A stretch of DNA of 64,000 nucleotides from Idiomarina sp. Its GTDB lineage: Bacteria; Pseudomonadota; Gammaproteobacteria; Enterobacterales; Alteromonadaceae. Made by a program: the position numbers and the translations under genes. The stretch spans positions 1 through 64,000 of the forward strand of contig JAFIFH010000052.1 in assembly GCA_020832105.1 (NCBI GenBank). The letters are read 5' to 3'. A model generated the notes under the pieces. The model was not told the DNA's origin. It was given only the letters and a program-made list of their open reading frames with translations, and did no database searches. Positions 34,799-43,994 of this stretch are shown here, in pieces; position 1 is the first letter of the stretch, and each line of letters starts with the position of its first letter.

Positions 34799-36631
34799 TT
34801 AAATATCCTCCGCCAGGAAGCCACCAGACTGACGCCGCCAGAGCTTGGCATAGAGCCCATCCTGGGCAATCAGTTGTTCGTGCGTGCCCTCTTCAATGAC
34901 CTCGCCCTTGTCCATCACTATCAGCCGATCCATCGCGGCGATAGTGGACAGTCGATGGGCAATCGCAATCACAGTTTTGCCCGCCATCAGGTTATACAGG
35001 TTCTCCTGAATAGCGGTCTCTACCTCACTGTCCAGGGCCGAGGTGGCTTCGTCGAGAATTAAGATAGGTGCGTCTTTGAGCATGACCCGGGCAATGGCAA
35101 TTCGCTGACGCTGACCACCGGAAAGCTTCACCCCGCGCTCGCCAACATGAGCATCATAACCAGTGCGGCCCTGGTGGTCGCTGAGGTCACCGATAAATTC
35201 GTCGGCCTGAGCTCGGTGGGCGGCGTGGATGAGCTCTTCCTCGCTTGCACTTGGGCGCCCGTACATGATGTTGTCGCGCACTGAGCGATGCAGTAACGAG
35301 GTGTCTTGGGTGACCATGCCAATGTGCGCACGCAGGGTGTCTTGCTGCACATCCGCAATGTTCTGGCCATCAATCACAATGCGCCCGCCCTGCACGTCGT
35401 AAAAGCGCAGTAGTAAGTTCACCAGAGTCGATTTACCAGCCCCGGAACGGCCCACAATCCCAACCTTTTCACCCGCACCGATACGTAGGTTGAGGTTCTC
35501 CATCACGCCGCTTTCCTTGCCATAATGGAAGCGCACCTGATCAAAATCAATCGCGCCACGCTGAACCTGCAGGGGCAGCGCAGCGGGTTTGTCTTCCACT
35601 GTGCGGGACACTGCAATAGAGCCGATCCCATCTTGCACGGTACCAATGGCTTCAAATAGTTGTGTGAGTTGCCACATCACCATTTGCGACATACCAAACA
35701 AACGCAGCACTAAACCTATGACTACGGCTACCGCACCAAGGGACACTGCTTCTTCTAGCCAAAGCCCGATAGCCAACGCTGCCGAAGAAAACAGTAACAA
35801 GCAATTAATGACATAGAGTAAGCCATAGAGTTGAGTTACCAAACGCATTTGCTTGTGCACGGTGACCAGGAAATCGTCCATACCTTCACGGGCAAATGAG
35901 GTTTCACGTTCGCCATGAGAAAACAGCTTCACGGTTTGAATATTGGTGTAGCTATCTACGATCCGCCCGGTCATGATCGAGCGCGCGTCGGCCTGATCTT
36001 TTGAGATACTGCCTAAACGCGGCACATAGTAATAGAGCAGCACCGCATACAGCACCACCCAGCCTGCCAATGGCAGGATTAAGCGCCAGTCGGCATTGGC
36101 AATGATCACAAACATGGCAAGGAAGTAGACGCCAATATAGTTGACCACTTCAATTAAACTGATCACCACCTGTCTTACCGACAGCGATGTCTGCATCAGT
36201 TTAGTGGCAACTCGTCCGGGGAACTCGTCCTGATAGTAGCTCATCGATTGCTTGAGCAAGTAACGGTGTACCAGCCAGCGAATCCGCATCGGGTAGTTAC
36301 CGAGCAGCGTTTGATGCAAAAACAGTGATTGAAACCAGACCAACAGGGGCAGGCCAATCAGCACCACCGCAGACATCGCGGTAAGCTTAATCCACTCATT
36401 GGCAAGAAACGCGTCCCGCTCCTGTTCTGACAGCCAGTCCACAATGCTGCCGAGAAAGCCAAATAGCCAGACCTCAGTGATTGCCACCAAAGCCATCAGA
36501 ATGGCCACAGCAATCAGGTATTTCTCAGAGCCTTTGGTGAAGTGGTAGCAAAAAGCGAAAAAGCCTTTCGGCGGTTGCGAAGGCTCTATGGTGGGGAAAG
36601 GGTCAAGGCGTTTTTCAAACCAGCGGAACAT
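34799..36631 (-). CDS. ABC exporter with fused permease and ATPase
   Basis: Half-size ABC exporter, 610 aa, presumably a homodimer in the inner membrane. The six-helix transmembrane domain (about 25-320) is followed by the nucleotide-binding domain with Walker A VGRSGAGKST, signature LSGGQRQR, Walker B ILILDEATSALD and H-loop AIAHRLST. The substrate is unknown; the closest broad group is MsbA/multidrug-type exporters. ATG 36631 has AAGGA 6 nt upstream; the track's TTG two codons earlier is less likely. It heads a run with the methyltransferase and MAPEG genes. Confidence 0.92.
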   Translation of the reverse strand: MFRWFEKRLDPFPTIEPSQPPKGFFAFCYHFTKGSEKYLIAVAILMALVAITEVWLFGFLGSIVDWLSEQERDAFLANEWIKLTAMSAVVLIGLPLLVWFQSLFLHQTLLGNYPMRIRWLVHRYLLKQSMSYYQDEFPGRVATKLMQTSLSVRQVVISLIEVVNYIGVYFLAMFVIIANADWRLILPLAGWVVLYAVLLYYYVPRLGSISKDQADARSIMTGRIVDSYTNIQTVKLFSHGERETSFAREGMDDFLVTVHKQMRLVTQLYGLLYVINCLLLFSSAALAIGLWLEEAVSLGAVAVVIGLVLRLFGMSQMVMWQLTQLFEAIGTVQDGIGSIAVSRTVEDKPAALPLQVQRGAIDFDQVRFHYGKESGVMENLNLRIGAGEKVGIVGRSGAGKSTLVNLLLRFYDVQGGRIVIDGQNIADVQQDTLRAHIGMVTQDTSLLHRSVRDNIMYGRPSASEEELIHAAHRAQADEFIGDLSDHQGRTGYDAHVGERGVKLSGGQRQRIAIARVMLKDAPILILDEATSALDSEVETAIQENLYNLMAGKTVIAIAHRLSTIAAMDRLIVMDKGEVIEEGTHEQLIAQDGLYAKLWRRQSGGFLAEDI

Positions 36632-36704
36632 GAGCAATCCTTACAGCAAGTCAGAGCTTGATTATGCCATAAAAACGCTGTCTGCGGTGGTCCTGGCGGG
36701 AGGA

Positions 36705-38177
36705 TTAAAGCTCATCCACATTAATATAAAGAGATTGCCCTCGTTGCTCAATGGTGGTGGTCGCTTTGTGCTCAAACTGCACGCCCTCCCAATCCAAGCT
36801 AAGGGAATCCAGTTCGCAGGTAAGCACTCGGGTGCCATCTGGGTTGAACGAGCAAAGTGCTGGCAGGCTCTCTACTTTGATCTGCAAACGCAGGGCCGGG
36901 GTGTCATCCCGCGGCGACATGAGATGAGTCGCTGGCCCTTCGATGAGTAGTGAGGTGTTGGCTCCATGCACAGATACAGATAATGGCTCAGGCAGCATGT
37001 AAGAACCGGCCAGAGGTTGACTAAAGCCCTGCAGGCCACTGGAAAAATTGACGTTCAGCGCCGCTGCGGCTGCGGCGCTGTGCATGTTGATTCGAATATC
37101 TAAGGTGGCAGGGGTGAGCGCTGCAAAATTGGATAAGCTGAGGCTCCTTTCCGTCTGCTCGTCGCGAGTGGCCCAATCCAGCCAGTGGGAATACCGCAGT
37201 TGCCGATATAGTCTTGCTGGTGACGGAGGCTCTGCGGGTAAGTTGAGTTGCGATAGTATCTGTTGATCGACCAGCTCGGTAGCCAGCATTCGCTGATAAT
37301 TGGGGTCGAGTTGCGCCAATATATAAGCACTCGCCGCACCAGTGCCGTAAGCGTAAAAGCGCAGGTCGCTGGCGCTGTGAACACTGCCCTGGCGGCTGCT
37401 CAAGCCGTCTACAAGGTTCGCCCGCAGAGACGCGGCGAAATCAATCCTGCGGGTAGTTTCAGGTAAGCTTAGGATTTGTGCCCGAGTGCCGACAAGTTCA
37501 GCGCTGCCTTCAATTAATTCAAGTTGGTATAAGCGTTCTATGATCGAATCCCCAAGGTTCTCTCGCAGGAGGTCATCAATCGTTCGCAACGCACCGACCG
37601 TATTCGCTGAAAGGTGCTGGTGAGTCAGCGCTGTACTCAGTACTTCGCGACGCATTTGCAGCAAGGCCCGGACGTGAGGGTCGGCAAAGGCATCATCATT
37701 CACATAGCGTGAGTCCATACGTTGCTTGAAATGGGTGCTCTGCCAGGCGTGAAACGCTTCATGAAACAGCAGCCCCGCGGTTTGCTCCCCGTTGCTTTGC
37801 AGGACAACTGCAGTGACAGTGGTCTCTGGTAAAGGGTAGCGCAGAAAAATGGAGTCAGTGAGTCGCTCTAGCCCGTCGGCATATAGATAAGTATGAGGCG
37901 CGACCTGGTCGCCACCAGGTATGGGGGTGCTATGTGTATATAGAAGTGCTGGGCCCTGACGAATATAGAGCAGAAACCCCTGTTCGTGGTCCCAGAAGTT
38001 TTGCCAGATAAGCTCATGCCGAGCGCCTGCACGATGGATATATTCAGCGTGCTCAAGCAGGCGATTTATGTCAGGCGAGAAATTGTCTGCGGTTCGCGAG
38101 GATGCGCTGCAACCGGGGAGAGCCCCAAGCAGGAAAAGCAGAACGATTAACCGACGTATGCAAAGGTTAAGTGGCAT
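36705..38177 (-). CDS. Putative zinc-metalloprotease lipoprotein (HExxH)
   Basis: Not a family I recognise. It has a lipoprotein signal with lipobox ALPGC (Cys23), so it should be membrane-anchored outside the cytoplasm. Residues 139-143 are HEAFH, a gluzincin-type HExxH, in a hydrophobic LLFHEAFHAWQ context; ELIEGSAEL at about 220-228 offers Glu223 as a third zinc ligand at a spacing common in such enzymes. The C-terminal 150 residues look like beta strands and may be a separate domain. It is monocistronic, with 67 nt to the ABC gene. Protease function is inferred from the motifs only. Confidence 0.7.
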   Translation of the reverse strand: MPLNLCIRRLIVLLFLLGALPGCSASSRTADNFSPDINRLLEHAEYIHRAGARHELIWQNFWDHEQGFLLYIRQGPALLYTHSTPIPGGDQVAPHTYLYADGLERLTDSIFLRYPLPETTVTAVVLQSNGEQTAGLLFHEAFHAWQSTHFKQRMDSRYVNDDAFADPHVRALLQMRREVLSTALTHQHLSANTVGALRTIDDLLRENLGDSIIERLYQLELIEGSAELVGTRAQILSLPETTRRIDFAASLRANLVDGLSSRQGSVHSASDLRFYAYGTGAASAYILAQLDPNYQRMLATELVDQQILSQLNLPAEPPSPARLYRQLRYSHWLDWATRDEQTERSLSLSNFAALTPATLDIRINMHSAAAAAALNVNFSSGLQGFSQPLAGSYMLPEPLSVSVHGANTSLLIEGPATHLMSPRDDTPALRLQIKVESLPALCSFNPDGTRVLTCELDSLSLDWEGVQFEHKATTTIEQRGQSLYINVDEL

Positions 38178-38320
38178 GAATTCATATTCGCTGAATAAAA
38201 GTAATAAATATAGTGCAAAAAATGCGAGAAGAAATCAGCCTTTGTTCGGCTTTATGCCCTTGGGATCTCCCCTGTCTGGACGCATAACTAAGCCAATCGT
38301 AAAATGGCGTAGGAGCCTGT

Positions 38321-39364
38321 ATGTATTCCCAGTTGTTCACCCCGATCAAGCTCAATAATACTTTGACCCTGAAAAATCGTATCGCGATGGCGCCGCTGAC
38401 TCGCTGTATGGCTGGGCCGGGCCTGGTGCCGACGAAAGAGATGGCTGCATATTACGCACGCCGCGCTGACGTCGGTTTAATCATCTCAGAAGCGACGATT
38501 ATTCGCGCGGACGCTCAGGGCTATCCGGATGTGCCGGGGATCTGGAGCCCTGCGCACATTGAGGGCTGGCAGCAGGTGACCGATGCGGTGCATGACAATG
38601 GTGGCACTATGTTCTGCCAGCTGTGGCATGTTGGCCGTGTATCACATCAGGTGTTTCACGGCACCCGGCCGGTGTCCGCCTCGGCGATTGGCCTTAACGA
38701 GCGGATTCCACGCATGCCAGGCCTGAGCTACCCGGTGCCGCGGGCTTTGGCATCCGGTGAAATTGAGCAGTTAATTGAGGATTATGCGACAGCGGCATCC
38801 AATGCCCGCGCAGCTGGTTTTGACGGCGTGGAAATCCATGGTGCCAATGGCTACTTGCTGGATCAGTTCCTGCATCATGCCAGTAATCATCGTGACGATG
38901 AATTCGGCGGAAGTGCAGACAACATGGTGCGATTCCCGCTGGCGGTCGTTGATGCGGTCATTGCAGCCGTGGGTGCTGAGCGGGTTGGTCTGCGTCTATC
39001 GCCTGGTGCGTACGCGCATATGACCGAAGATAAGCGCGACAAAGCCGTGTTTGAACTATTGCTTAAAGAACTAGATAAGCGAGATCTGGCCTACCTGCAT
39101 GTGGGTATCTTTGATGACAGCATGACCTTTGAATCCCTTGATGGAATGCGCTCGAGCGAGTTCTTACGCGCTAACTATCAGGGGACCTTTATCGGCTGTG
39201 GTAGCTATACCGCCGAGCAGGCGGACCAGGGTATCAGTGACGGTTTGTATGACCTGGCCGCCATCGGCCGTCCATTAATTGCGAACCCTGACTATGTCAG
39301 TCGGATTCAATCCGGTGAGGGGTTGGTTGATTACGATGTTGAGATGCTAAAAACCCTGGTATAG
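38321..39364 (+). CDS. Old Yellow Enzyme family alkene reductase (NemA-like)
   Basis: FMN-dependent, NAD(P)H-using reductase of activated alkenes or nitro compounds, cytosolic. The TIM barrel begins LFTPIKLNNTLTLKNRIAMAPLTRC. FMN and substrate motifs include QLWHVGRVSH, GFDGVEIHGANGYLLDQFL, NHRDDEFGGS and AIGRPLIANPDY. Length 347 aa is typical (E. coli NemA 365). AGGAG precedes the ATG by 6 nt. It converges with the next gene with an 11-nt gap. A scrap of a second OYE gene lies about 2.2 kb downstream. Confidence 0.93.
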   Translation: MYSQLFTPIKLNNTLTLKNRIAMAPLTRCMAGPGLVPTKEMAAYYARRADVGLIISEATIIRADAQGYPDVPGIWSPAHIEGWQQVTDAVHDNGGTMFCQLWHVGRVSHQVFHGTRPVSASAIGLNERIPRMPGLSYPVPRALASGEIEQLIEDYATAASNARAAGFDGVEIHGANGYLLDQFLHHASNHRDDEFGGSADNMVRFPLAVVDAVIAAVGAERVGLRLSPGAYAHMTEDKRDKAVFELLLKELDKRDLAYLHVGIFDDSMTFESLDGMRSSEFLRANYQGTFIGCGSYTAEQADQGISDGLYDLAAIGRPLIANPDYVSRIQSGEGLVDYDVEMLKTLV

Positions 39365-39375
39365 CTATACCCGGT

Positions 39376-40044
39376 TTAATCGACCTGATAACTCGCACTG
39401 CGGTGAATAATGATCCGCAGTTGCGGGATGTCGTCAATCACAATCGGTTGAATCGACATTGCGCCGGATTCAACACCGGTTGCCATTAATGCCCCGACAA
39501 ACTCCAGCACGGCGTCTTCGCTATCGTTGTTGAATGCAATACCACAAAACACATCATTGCAGTTCAGCACACGCAGCCTCAGCCGGTTATCAAGGACCGG
39601 GTCCATTCGGTTAATCGCATCCAGCAAGCGAGCTTCACGCTCAAAGGCCTCAGGTAAGGTTTTTTCAAGGCCGCGGATTACATCATCAAACTCACGCTCT
39701 GCCATCAATGATTGCGCCATTGCGCCGTGTAATCGCTGGGGGTCAGACAGCACGGCAATCGTACTTTGCACCTCTACGTGATTGCTGTCAGTTAATTCAC
39801 TATGCTCGATAGGCTCAGGAATCGGGTCTGTTGTCTGTGCTGCAAATTCAGCTTGCGCTGGGTCGGTGGTAGCCCGGCTACCTGATGGTTCAGTGCTGGG
39901 GGGGCGAGCCTCGCTGTGGTTGCGGGGCTGGGCATCGGAGCTGCGTTCAGCAAAATAGGGGTGAGTGACAATGGTGTAGGCAAGCAAATAGCCTATTGCG
40001 GCGAAAACCAAAATTGCGGCGATGATACGTTGGTTCTTGCTCAT
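39376..40044 (-). CDS. Hypothetical single-pass membrane protein
   Basis: Not recognised. The 222-aa product has one membrane segment (about 7-30), a Pro/Ser/Thr-rich linker (about 35-90) and a soluble C-terminal domain with a LRVLNCNDVFCGIAF strand containing two close cysteines, followed by ATGVESGAMSI. The topology suggests a periplasmic C-domain with a possible disulfide. ATG 40044 is chosen because GGAAG lies just upstream; the track adds seven residues. It follows the APC permease by 27 nt and may be cotranscribed. Confidence 0.7.
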   Translation of the reverse strand: MSKNQRIIAAILVFAAIGYLLAYTIVTHPYFAERSSDAQPRNHSEARPPSTEPSGSRATTDPAQAEFAAQTTDPIPEPIEHSELTDSNHVEVQSTIAVLSDPQRLHGAMAQSLMAEREFDDVIRGLEKTLPEAFEREARLLDAINRMDPVLDNRLRLRVLNCNDVFCGIAFNNDSEDAVLEFVGALMATGVESGAMSIQPIVIDDIPQLRIIIHRSASYQVD

Positions 40045-40071
40045 AGCGCTTCCTTTGCGAGGCATTGCCGG

Positions 40072-41361
40072 TTAGCGATCAACTGAGCGACTATTATTAA
40101 ACCGAATAAAGTGCCACAGCAAGCCCGCCGCTATAAAAACGCAGCCGCTGGCGAACACATACCAGTCAATAAAGAACACCAGCACGAGGCAGCTCAAAAG
40201 CCCTAGTATGGAGACCAAGCGGGGCACAAAACGTTGGCTCGCGGGTACCCGTAACGCCGCCAGATTGGTGATACCATAATAGGTCAGCACCGTGAATGCA
40301 CTGAACGACCAGGCCAATTGAACATCCCCTAACAGGGCCAGCAACATCATCACCGCGGTGGTCACATAGACTGCATTGGGTGCTGAGGTATTATCCTGGT
40401 TAAGGCGCGCGAACGCCGGGGGCAGGTCATTACGCCGGCCCATGGCAAGCACCACCCGCGATACCCCCAGAATGAGATTAAGGATAACCCCAAGTAAGGC
40501 GATAACCGCACCACTCAGCACCACGGCACGCAGCCAGCTCTGCTCAGTCAGGGCGATAAGCGCAAGCTGTTGACTGTTGCCCGCCAGGCTTTGGCTGAAT
40601 AAGTCGGTATGCAGCAGGGCGTAACCAATCAGCACGTAAAGTAAGGCGGTAACTACCAGAGTAGTGATAATAGCGATGGGGATCGTACGCTTTGGGTGAC
40701 TCACTTCTTCGCCCATGGTGGCAATTCGGCCATATCCGGTAAAGGCGACAAAAAGTAACGCCGCCGCGCCGAGAAACTCACGCCAGCCAATGCTATCGGC
40801 AATGGCTGTATCGAAATTGAAAACTTCATTGCGCTGAGCAACGTCCGCATTGGTGATGGCATGCAGCGAAAAGATCATCAGTGCACTGATACTAAGCACC
40901 ACAATGACCAGGTTCGCCCGGTTGGAACGGCGCATGCCGCCATTTACCAACAGCATTAACAGCGCCAATAGCACAATCGCCAACGGGATTTGCCAGTGCT
41001 GGGAGACACCCAGAGCGGGCAGCAAATACAGGCCGAACGCCAGTGCGGCGGTAGCCGCTGACGCACTTTTTGCCGCCACAAACAGCCAGCCTGCGGTAAA
41101 TCCCGCCCAGTGATTGAGAAATTGATACCCATATTCATACGTGCCGCCACTGACTGGGTGGACTGCGGCCAGCTGGGCGCTGGACAAACCATTACAGGCA
41201 GCCACAAAGGCCGCTAGCAATATAGCTAGTAACACCCAGGACCCGGTAATTTCCGTAGCCAACGCGATGGACACATAGGCACCCGTACCGACAATGGCGC
41301 CGAGCCCTAACAGTATTGCCCCACTCAGTGAGGTATGACGGACTAAGGAGTTATTAGACAT
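40072..41361 (-). CDS. APC-family amino-acid permease
   Basis: Inner-membrane transporter of the amino acid/polyamine/organocation superfamily, 429 aa with about 12 membrane segments. The first helix has the broken-helix pattern GAILLGLGAIVGTGAYVSIA typical for APC substrate binding. FVAFTGYGRIATMGEEVSHPKRTIP is the conserved region after helix 6. The substrate cannot be inferred. Its upstream region (41362-41729) contains the OYE remnant, and the hypothetical membrane-protein gene follows on the same strand. Confidence 0.88.
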   Translation of the reverse strand: MSNNSLVRHTSLSGAILLGLGAIVGTGAYVSIALATEITGSWVLLAILLAAFVAACNGLSSAQLAAVHPVSGGTYEYGYQFLNHWAGFTAGWLFVAAKSASAATAALAFGLYLLPALGVSQHWQIPLAIVLLALLMLLVNGGMRRSNRANLVIVVLSISALMIFSLHAITNADVAQRNEVFNFDTAIADSIGWREFLGAAALLFVAFTGYGRIATMGEEVSHPKRTIPIAIITTLVVTALLYVLIGYALLHTDLFSQSLAGNSQQLALIALTEQSWLRAVVLSGAVIALLGVILNLILGVSRVVLAMGRRNDLPPAFARLNQDNTSAPNAVYVTTAVMMLLALLGDVQLAWSFSAFTVLTYYGITNLAALRVPASQRFVPRLVSILGLLSCLVLVFFIDWYVFASGCVFIAAGLLWHFIRFNNSRSVDR

Positions 41362-41552
41362 GCTGCCCTTTTAAAGGTTGTGTTGCTTAAACTCAAAAAG
41401 ATGGAAAATCAATAAGCGTGTCGTTAAGCGACGTGCAAAGCGGCGGCGTTCTGCCATAGGGCGGTTCATCAGCTAGTATCTACGAATATAATCTAGACTA
41501 CGTACCTTTCCAGCATAGCTCAATGCCTACAGATATATTTCTTAACTGGCGC

Positions 41553-41655
41553 GAGGTTCGCATCGGCAATGAGCATATCCCGCGACGCTTAGGCTTGAAC
41601 TACCCGGTGCCCCCGTGAATTGGCTGCCGGTTGAACAGATTGAATTGACCTGCTA
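41553..41655 (+). pseudogene. Fragment of a decayed Old Yellow Enzyme gene
   Basis: One frame reads RIGNEHIPRRLGLNYPVP and then stops; removing one C from the C5 run restores PRELAAG, followed after another frame change by EQIE. The intact OYE gene of this window has NERIPRMPGLSYPVPRALASGEIEQL in the same order, so at least 15 residues match. Two frameshifts and no start or flanking homology make it a dead fragment. The rest of the 368-bp gap 41362-41729 shows no gene I can support; AT-rich DNA before 41730 probably holds the promoter of the Sel1 gene. Confidence 0.7.
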
Positions 41656-41729
41656 TGTTGAAACTGTGTTAAGTTGGTTTAAAAAATATACGACATTTAT
41701 GCACTGACATATAATAAACAGGTGCCTCA

Positions 41730-42617
41730 ATGATTCAAATTAACCGATATTTCAAATGGTTGCCTATGGCAGCTCTCCCTCTACTGTGGGCAACCACGGT
41801 TCCAGCTCAGGCGGAGTCGTGTGACACCGCAGAATGCAAAGCGCAGATGCAGAAGCTGGTTGAATATGCCCGTTATGGTAATGCCGAGGCGCTTGCGATC
41901 ATTGCGGTGGCCTATGCCACCGGTGACGGTTTAGAGAAGGATGAAGTCCAGGCCCGGCGCATGTTGCGCGAGTCAATTCGCTTAAATAGCGGTGTCGGCA
42001 TGTATGTAAAATCAAAATGGCGCGCGAGTGGATTTATATTTGAGCAGGATCAGGAACGTGCTGAGTACTTTCTTCGTCGCTCAGCAGAATATGGACATGA
42101 GCCAGCCAGTTACAAATTAGCTGCGCGGAGCTTTGAAGCGGGGCCGGAACAAGTTGATGAAGGTATCGCACACCTCAATAAAGCCGCAAAAAATGGTTAT
42201 ATACCGGCTCAATACACGTTGGCGCGAATGATGGAAGATACGGCACATACCACCGACGAACTGATGTTAGTGGCAGATATCTATGTTGAAACTTCGACCC
42301 GCAATTACCGGGATTCTCGCCAACGCCTTAACGCTACAATCGCCCGCTTGGAAAATGAACTGAACGATGATCACGAGGGCTTGACGCGTCTGCGTCAACT
42401 GCGCGACATGGAAGTGATTCATGTGAGTGGGCAAGAGTTTAATATCGAGAGCAGCCTGCAGCGTGTGACATCTTACATGGCTGAGGGTGGTTATTATGAC
42501 CGCCGCACGACGGGTAGCCGAATTCGCCGCCAGCGCCCGTGCTATTTAGACGCACACTGTCGGGTAGTGACCCCTCACGAGTCAGTGGCTCGCCTTACCG
42601 ATCTGTTCAGGAACTAA
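41730..42617 (+). CDS. Exported Sel1-repeat protein
   Basis: Sel1-like repeats are TPR-related helix pairs that bind proteins. The 295-aa product has a signal peptide (about 1-28, ending PAQAES). Sel1 units are visible in ALAIIAVAYATGDGLEKDE, QERAEYFLRRSAEYGHEPAS and GIAHLNKAAKNGYIPAQYTLARM. The C-terminal third is charged and has two cysteines (RPCYLDAHC). It is likely periplasmic; partner unknown. Its stop lies only 7 nt from that of the converging HI0933-family gene, with no terminator between them. Confidence 0.85.
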   Translation: MIQINRYFKWLPMAALPLLWATTVPAQAESCDTAECKAQMQKLVEYARYGNAEALAIIAVAYATGDGLEKDEVQARRMLRESIRLNSGVGMYVKSKWRASGFIFEQDQERAEYFLRRSAEYGHEPASYKLAARSFEAGPEQVDEGIAHLNKAAKNGYIPAQYTLARMMEDTAHTTDELMLVADIYVETSTRNYRDSRQRLNATIARLENELNDDHEGLTRLRQLRDMEVIHVSGQEFNIESSLQRVTSYMAEGGYYDRRTTGSRIRRQRPCYLDAHCRVVTPHESVARLTDLFRN

Positions 42618-42624
42618 TTGGTGG

Positions 42625-43812
42625 TTACAACGCCTCACCACATACGTAGGCACTCGACCATGCCCATTGGAAGTTATAACCGCCAAGCCAGCCGGTGACA
42701 TCAAGAACCTCACCGATGAAGTACAGTCCTGGCTGGCGCTTACTTTGCATGGTTTTAGAGCTGACTTCGTCAACGTTAACCCCGCCTAAGGTGACTTCAG
42801 CAGTGCGATAGCCTTCTGTGCCATTGGGTTTAAGTGGCCAGTGGTGAAGGCGCTCAGCAATAACCTTTAATTCAGCATGGCTGTAATCGGCCATGTTTTT
42901 TTGTGGCCAGGTTTCGCGCTCCAGCAGCATGGTGACAATGCGCTTTGCGAAATGAGTGCTTAACCAGGCTTTTAAGCCGGCTTTAGGTTGCTCGGCCTTT
43001 GCCTGTTTAAGTGCACTAAGGGCATCGATATGTGGCAATAAGTTAATGCTCACTTTTTCGCCAGGCTGCCAATAGGAAGAGATCTGTAAAATACCCGGTC
43101 CGCTAACCCCGCGGTGGGTAAATAGCATGGCTTCTTTGAAGCTGGCGCGCTGATTCTCAGCAATGACATCACAGGCAGTGCCGGACAGCGGCTCGAACTG
43201 TGTTTTATCGTCATCGTGCAAGGTAAAAGGCACAAGCCCGGCGCGCACCGGCATAATACTGTGGCCAAACTGCTCTGCAAGCTTAAAACCAAACGGGGTC
43301 GCGCCGAGTTTTGGCATTGAGAGGCCACCAGTGGCAACCACCAACGCCGGGGTTTGATAGTCACCTTGCGAGGTGGTTATCTGATAGCTTTCGTTGCGGT
43401 AATTCACACTAAGAATATCAGTGCGCAGTTGGACCGTCGCGCCGTTATCGCTGCACTCTTTCATCAGCATGCGCACAATGTCTTTGGCCGAGTGATCGCA
43501 AAATAACTGACCTAAGGTTTTCTCGTGGTAAGCGATACCATGGCGGTCAACCTGAGCGATAAAGTCCCACTGGGTATAACGACTTAACGCAGATTTGCAA
43601 AAATGCGGATTGGCAGAAATGAAATTGTCCGGCGCGGTGTACATATTGGTGAAGTTGCAGCGACCACCACCAGAAATCAGAATTTTCTTACCCGCTTGTT
43701 TGGCGTGATCCAGCACCAACACATTTTTTCCGCGCTTGGCGGCGGTGGCGGCACAATGCAAACCAGCAGCGCCCGCGCCTAGCACAATTACGTCAAAAGT
43801 CTTTACTTCCAT
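42625..43812 (-). CDS. HI0933/YhiN-family NAD(P)/FAD-dependent oxidoreductase
   Basis: Flavoprotein of unknown substrate, 395 aa. The dinucleotide-binding start VIVLGAGAAGLHCA, the family hallmark GKKILISGGGRCNFTN and VATGGLSMPKLGATPFGF are present. The C-terminus FIGEVLDVTGWLGGYNFQWAWSSA is equally diagnostic (GEVLD, GGYN). These match E. coli YhiN and H. influenzae HI0933. It appears to be transcribed alone. The upstream region 43813-43994, shared divergently with the YfcC-like gene, shows no obvious regulatory motif. Confidence 0.92.
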   Translation of the reverse strand: MEVKTFDVIVLGAGAAGLHCAATAAKRGKNVLVLDHAKQAGKKILISGGGRCNFTNMYTAPDNFISANPHFCKSALSRYTQWDFIAQVDRHGIAYHEKTLGQLFCDHSAKDIVRMLMKECSDNGATVQLRTDILSVNYRNESYQITTSQGDYQTPALVVATGGLSMPKLGATPFGFKLAEQFGHSIMPVRAGLVPFTLHDDDKTQFEPLSGTACDVIAENQRASFKEAMLFTHRGVSGPGILQISSYWQPGEKVSINLLPHIDALSALKQAKAEQPKAGLKAWLSTHFAKRIVTMLLERETWPQKNMADYSHAELKVIAERLHHWPLKPNGTEGYRTAEVTLGGVNVDEVSSKTMQSKRQPGLYFIGEVLDVTGWLGGYNFQWAWSSAYVCGEAL

Positions 43813-43994
43813 TTACTTAGCGCCACGTTATCAAACCATTTCTAAATGAGTCAGGTCATCGGGGGAGTGAAAAAAAGCTCGCTTAACACCTGCAAAGCGG
43901 GCATTTTAGCACATTCGGTGGCAAATCGGATTTGCGCCGCGCCACGCTTTTGCATAGTCTAGAGCGCGTTTAAATTCGGGGAACATATACCATT

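Noticed and set aside
41523-41618. Short ORF MPTDIFLN... of 31 aa as a real gene
   Set aside because: No ribosome-binding site, and its second half matches the middle of an OYE reductase, so it is better read as a pseudogene scrap.
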